DNA of 9,252 bases, taken from contig DRKE01000395.1 of assembly GCA_011051925.1 (NCBI GenBank), positions 1-9,252 on the forward strand, written 5' to 3'. This document shows positions 7,039 to 9,252 of the stretch, one piece after another. The notes beneath the pieces are model-generated. The model ran no database searches, was not told the origin of the DNA, and saw only the letters and a list, made by a program, of their open reading frames with translations. Within the stretch, counting starts at the first letter, position 1. Every line of letters starts with the position of its first letter. The position numbers were made by a program, and so were the translations under genes. This stretch comes from Deltaproteobacteria bacterium. Lineage in GTDB: Bacteria; Myxococcota_A; UBA9160; UBA4427.

Positions 7039-8199
7039 TCAGCCGAACCCCGTCAGTCCCGCCCGAGCCAATGCGCGATCCAGATCCCCGATCAGATCGT
7101 CGACATCCTCGATGCCCACGGAAAGCCGCACCAGGCCGTCGAAGATACCCACCTTCTCCCTCTCGGGCCGGGGAATGCTCGCATGGGTCATCGAAGCGGG
7201 ATGGTCGACGAGTGACTCGACGCCCCCCAGACTCTCCGCCAGGGCAAAGAGCCGCAGCCCCGAAACGAAGCTCCGGGTCGCCTCGAGATCGGCGTCGAGT
7301 TCGAAGGTCACGATCCCCGAACCACCGCTCATCTGCCGTCTTGCCATCTCGAATTGCGGATGGGAAGCGAGAAAGGGATGCCGAACCCAGCGGATGGACG
7401 GACAGCCCTCGAGCCGGGCCGCGATCGACAATGCGTTCTCGTGATGGCAGCGCATCCGCAGCGCGAGCGTCTTCACGCCCCGGGAGATCAGCCATGCATC
7501 GAAAGGCGACGGATTCAGCCCGACCGCCTTCTGCGCGAAGATCATCTTCTGCTGCCACGACTCGTCGTTCGTGACGACGACGCCACCGAGGCAATCGGAA
7601 TGGCCGTTCACGTATTTCGTCGTACTCGATAGCGAGAGGGTCGCGCCGAGTTCGAGTGGACGCTGGAAGAAAGGCGACGCGAAGGTATTGTCGACGAGGA
7701 CCGGTATGCCGAGATCTTTCGCCACGTCCGAGATCGCGGCGATGTCGAGGATCTTCAGCATCGGGTTCGTCGGCGATTCCAGCCAGACGAGGGCGGGCCG
7801 AAAGCGTTCGATCGCCCCGTACTCCTCCGGGTTCGCGAAGTCGACGTATTCGACGGTCAAGCCGAATTTCTCGAAGACACGGTCGAAGATCCGGAAGGTG
7901 CAGCCGTACACGTTCTCTTCCGCGAGAACCCGATCGCCCGACCGCAGACCGGAGAGCACGGCCGTGATGGCGGCCATCCCGCTTCCGAAGACCGTCGCGA
8001 AGGTGCCCCCTTCGAGGGAAGCCAGCGTGGTCGAAAGTCTCGTGAAGTTGGGATTGCCCGATCGCGTGTAGTCGTAACCGAGCGTTTCGCCCGGACGGAC
8101 CTGGGCAAAGGTCGACGTCAAATGGATCGGGGGAATGACGGCGCCGGTTTCCGGATCGGGCTCCTGTCCGACGTGGATGGCACGCGTCTCGAATTCCAT
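7039..8199 (-). CDS. Cystathionine gamma-synthase/gamma-lyase family PLP enzyme
   Basis: This 386-residue enzyme belongs to the Cys/Met-metabolism PLP family (fold type I), which makes cystathionine from an activated homoserine and cysteine or cleaves such thioethers. Visible landmarks are AIHVGQEPDPETGAV near the start, YDYTRSGNP at 42-50 for phosphate and cofactor contacts, GSGMAAI at 72-78, and ENVYG at 95-99. D170 in VLVDNTFASP contacts the pyridine nitrogen, and Lys195 in SSTTKYVNGHSD is the Schiff-base lysine. ESLGGVESL at 322-330 is followed by R358 in LVRLSVGIED, the substrate-carboxylate arginine. NPN at 49-51 replaces the more common NPT. Synthase, gamma-lyase and beta-lyase cannot be separated by eye, so no symbol is given. 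ATG 8199 is supported by GGGGAG eight bases upstream, and codons upstream of it do not read as protein. It is the first gene of a probable three-gene operon. Confidence 0.93.
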   Translation of the reverse strand: MEFETRAIHVGQEPDPETGAVIPPIHLTSTFAQVRPGETLGYDYTRSGNPNFTRLSTTLASLEGGTFATVFGSGMAAITAVLSGLRSGDRVLAEENVYGCTFRIFDRVFEKFGLTVEYVDFANPEEYGAIERFRPALVWLESPTNPMLKILDIAAISDVAKDLGIPVLVDNTFASPFFQRPLELGATLSLSSTTKYVNGHSDCLGGVVVTNDESWQQKMIFAQKAVGLNPSPFDAWLISRGVKTLALRMRCHHENALSIAARLEGCPSIRWVRHPFLASHPQFEMARRQMSGGSGIVTFELDADLEATRSFVSGLRLFALAESLGGVESLVDHPASMTHASIPRPEREKVGIFDGLVRLSVGIEDVDDLIGDLDRALARAGLTGFG

Positions 8200-8220
8200 G
8201 CTGACCGCTCCCCGGATGCG

Positions 8221-8244
8221 CCACCGTCCGGGGCCGGACGGTGG
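8221..8244 (-). promoter_or_regulatory. Perfect 11-bp inverted repeat in the leader of the PLP-enzyme gene
   Basis: CCACCGTCCGG (8221-8231) and its exact complement CCGGACGGTGG (8234-8244) flank two bases. As RNA it would form a 9-bp stem with a six-base loop, ending 8 bases upstream of GGGGAG and 21 bases before the ATG. There is no T-run, so a terminator is unlikely. A repressor operator or a 5'-leader hairpin affecting translation or stability fits the position. Confidence 0.6.
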
Positions 8245-8253
8245 AGCCGGCTC

Positions 8254-8259
8254 ACGATA
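8254..8259 (-). promoter_or_regulatory. Tentative -10 box for the PLP-enzyme operon
   Basis: TATCGT on the minus strand would place the transcript start at about 8247, just before the inverted repeat. No recognisable -35 box accompanies it, so this is a weak prediction. Confidence 0.2.
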
Positions 8260-8428
8260 GCGAAGGGGCGATCGGGGCCATCGGCCATGAAGGATTCCGC
8301 AATCCCCGCCAGAACGCGCCCGGGAGATGTCCCGCCCACTGGGATGCCCCCCGCGGCCTCGGGACCGGCCGAGGGTTCCTCGGAGCGGGCCTCGGGCGTA
8401 CCCTCCAGCAACGGGCCCTCCCGCCCCG

Positions 8429-8444
8429 GGATTTCCGGAAATCC
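8429..8444. promoter_or_regulatory. Perfect 16-bp palindrome upstream of the channel gene
   Basis: GGATTTCC is followed directly by its complement GGAAATCC, with the symmetry ending at both flanks. It lies 47 bases before the channel ATG. A 16-bp perfect dyad is the size of a site for a dimeric helix-turn-helix regulator, and its AT-containing arms stand out in the GC-rich surroundings. The regulator is unknown. Confidence 0.45.
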
Positions 8445-8491
8445 GCCCGACGGACTCTCGCCGGGTGTGGATCCGACCGATTGGACGGGCC

Positions 8492-9252
8492 ATGGGAGTG
8501 GTCGCACGCATCCGCAAACGAACCTACGAAGTGATGGAGGTCGCTCGCCCGGATGACCATCTGAGTCGCATCGTCGACACCCTCCTGATGGCCCTCGTCG
8601 TCGGAAACGTCTTCGCCGTCATCCTCGAGTCCGTCGAAAGCCTCGGCCATGCCTACAAGGACCTCTTCATCGGTTTCGAAGAGGTCTCGGTCGCCGCCTT
8701 CACGGCAGAACTCGTATGTCGGATCTGGGCGGCTCGCGAGGCGCCAGGCGACGCGTCACCCGCCTGGCGGAAGCGCCTCCGCTACGTCCTTTCGCCGATG
8801 GCCATCATCGACATCCTGGCCATCGCGCCATTCTATCTCACGGCCCATCTGACCTTCGACCTCCGGTTCCTCAGGATCCTGCGGCTGCTTCGGACGATCA
8901 AGCTCACGCGCTATTCGAACGCGATGGGGCGACTGGGCGAAGTCTTCCGGATGCAGCGCAGTGCGTTCGCTGCCGCCTTCTTCCTGCTGGGCATCGCGAT
9001 CATCCTGTCGGCGAGCGCCCTGCACCTCGTGGAACATCGTGCCCAGCCGGAAGCCTTCGGCTCGATTCCGGCGGCGATGTGGTGGGCGGTCTGCACGCTG
9101 ACGACCGTGGGATACGGTGACGTCGCGCCGATCACGCCGCTGGGCAAGGCGATCACCTCGTTCATCACGATCCTCGGAATCGGACTGGTCGCCCTCCCGA
9201 CGAGTCTCATCACGTCGGGCTTCGCCCGCGTGATGGCCAGAAACGAGAAGGC
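8492..9252 (+). CDS. Voltage-gated potassium channel, six-transmembrane Kv type (3' end outside window)
   Basis: This gene encodes a tetrameric inner-membrane K+ channel subunit. Its 253 complete codons cover the whole core and run off the right edge. Predicted segments are S1 at about 27-47, S2 at 58-80 and S3 at 99-118. S4 at 122-141 has a basic residue every third position (R125, R128, R131, R134, K137, R140). S5 is at 158-180, then the pore helix, and S6 is at 217-245. The selectivity filter TTVGYGD at 204-210 is the canonical potassium signature. The regular S4 charges indicate real voltage sensing, as in KvAP-like channels. ATG 8492 has only a weak GGACGG upstream; an in-frame GTG at 8465 and an ATG 14 codons downstream are alternatives. 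A cytosolic C-terminal domain, if any, lies outside the window. The gene is divergent from the PLP-enzyme operon. Confidence 0.92.
   Translation, partial: MGVVARIRKRTYEVMEVARPDDHLSRIVDTLLMALVVGNVFAVILESVESLGHAYKDLFIGFEEVSVAAFTAELVCRIWAAREAPGDASPAWRKRLRYVLSPMAIIDILAIAPFYLTAHLTFDLRFLRILRLLRTIKLTRYSNAMGRLGEVFRMQRSAFAAAFFLLGIAIILSASALHLVEHRAQPEAFGSIPAAMWWAVCTLTTVGYGDVAPITPLGKAITSFITILGIGLVALPTSLITSGFARVMARNEK

Larger units (their letters stand above)
8200..8491. other. Divergent intergenic region between the PLP-enzyme and channel genes
   Basis: These 292 bp separate the two divergent genes. Reading frames run open through it because of GC content, but their translations are rich in Arg, Gly and Pro and match nothing recognisable. 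It holds the ribosome site of the PLP-enzyme gene, an 11-bp inverted repeat and a 16-bp palindrome, listed separately. I saw no SAM riboswitch-like core. Confidence 0.6.

Noticed and set aside
5830..7215. A 461-codon plus-strand frame antisense to the hydrolase gene
   Set aside because: It overlaps a conserved MBL-fold gene, has no recognisable motif and lacks a credible ribosome site.
6212..8224. A 670-codon open frame on the minus strand covering the PLP-enzyme gene and most of the hydrolase gene
   Set aside because: It is out of frame with two clearly recognisable enzymes, and its translation is dominated by Arg, Gly and Pro, as expected for a GC-rich shadow frame.
8221..8244. Intrinsic terminator at the 11-bp inverted repeat
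   Set aside because: No T-run follows on either strand, and the site is at the 5' ends of divergent genes rather than after a stop codon.
8200..8491. SAM riboswitch or other known riboswitch ahead of the PLP-enzyme gene
   Set aside because: Only a simple hairpin is seen. I could not find the conserved core or pseudoknot elements of SAM-type riboswitches.
1..9252. tRNA or rRNA genes, CRISPR array, insertion sequence ends, toxin-antitoxin or defence genes
   Set aside because: Scanning both strands by eye, I saw no regularly spaced repeats, no transposase motif and no tRNA-like cloverleaf. Every long segment is accounted for by the listed genes.

Overview
The window is GC-rich and densely coding. 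It carries eight protein genes, two of them cut by the window edges, and I saw no RNA gene, insertion sequence or CRISPR array. The host is most likely a Gram-negative bacterium. One gene encodes a periplasmic TPR domain fused to an outer-membrane beta-barrel, and the repertoire (Hanks-type kinase, ECF sigma with an HC2 anti-sigma, alkyl-sulfatase-like hydrolase) resembles deltaproteobacteria-like lineages such as Myxococcota or Binatota. That placement is an inference from style; no marker gene is present.

Left third (1-3823, minus strand). In transcription order this holds a TPR/beta-barrel protein of the Slam/DUF560 type, a small exported protein of unknown function, an ECF sigma factor, and its membrane-anchored zinc-finger anti-sigma factor, which runs off the left edge. 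Sigma and anti-sigma overlap by ATGA. The 51-bp and 212-bp gaps upstream are compatible with one transcription unit, which would be an envelope-sensing or outer-membrane module.

Middle (3945-4937, plus strand). A stand-alone cytosolic Ser/Thr kinase is divergent from the TPR/barrel gene. Its catalytic residues are intact, but its nucleotide loop is unusual and it has DWG in place of DFG.

Right-centre (4973-8199, minus strand). Three genes form a probable operon: a PLP-dependent cystathionine gamma-synthase/lyase family enzyme, an alkyl-sulfatase-like metallo-beta-lactamase-fold protein with two substituted metal-ligand positions, and a short-chain dehydrogenase/reductase that starts inside the hydrolase stop codon. 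The pathway is not evident. A sulfur or organosulfur link is possible but speculative.

Right edge (8200-9252). A 292-bp divergent intergenic region contains a perfect 11-bp inverted repeat in the leader of the PLP-enzyme gene and a separate perfect 16-bp palindrome. It precedes a plus-strand voltage-gated potassium channel that is cut only at its extreme C-terminus.

No clearly new multi-gene defence or mobile system is visible. The best leads are the altered metal site of the hydrolase, the two dyads in the divergent region, the unusual kinase loop, a possible frameshift in the small exported gene, and the sigma/anti-sigma/TPR-barrel grouping.
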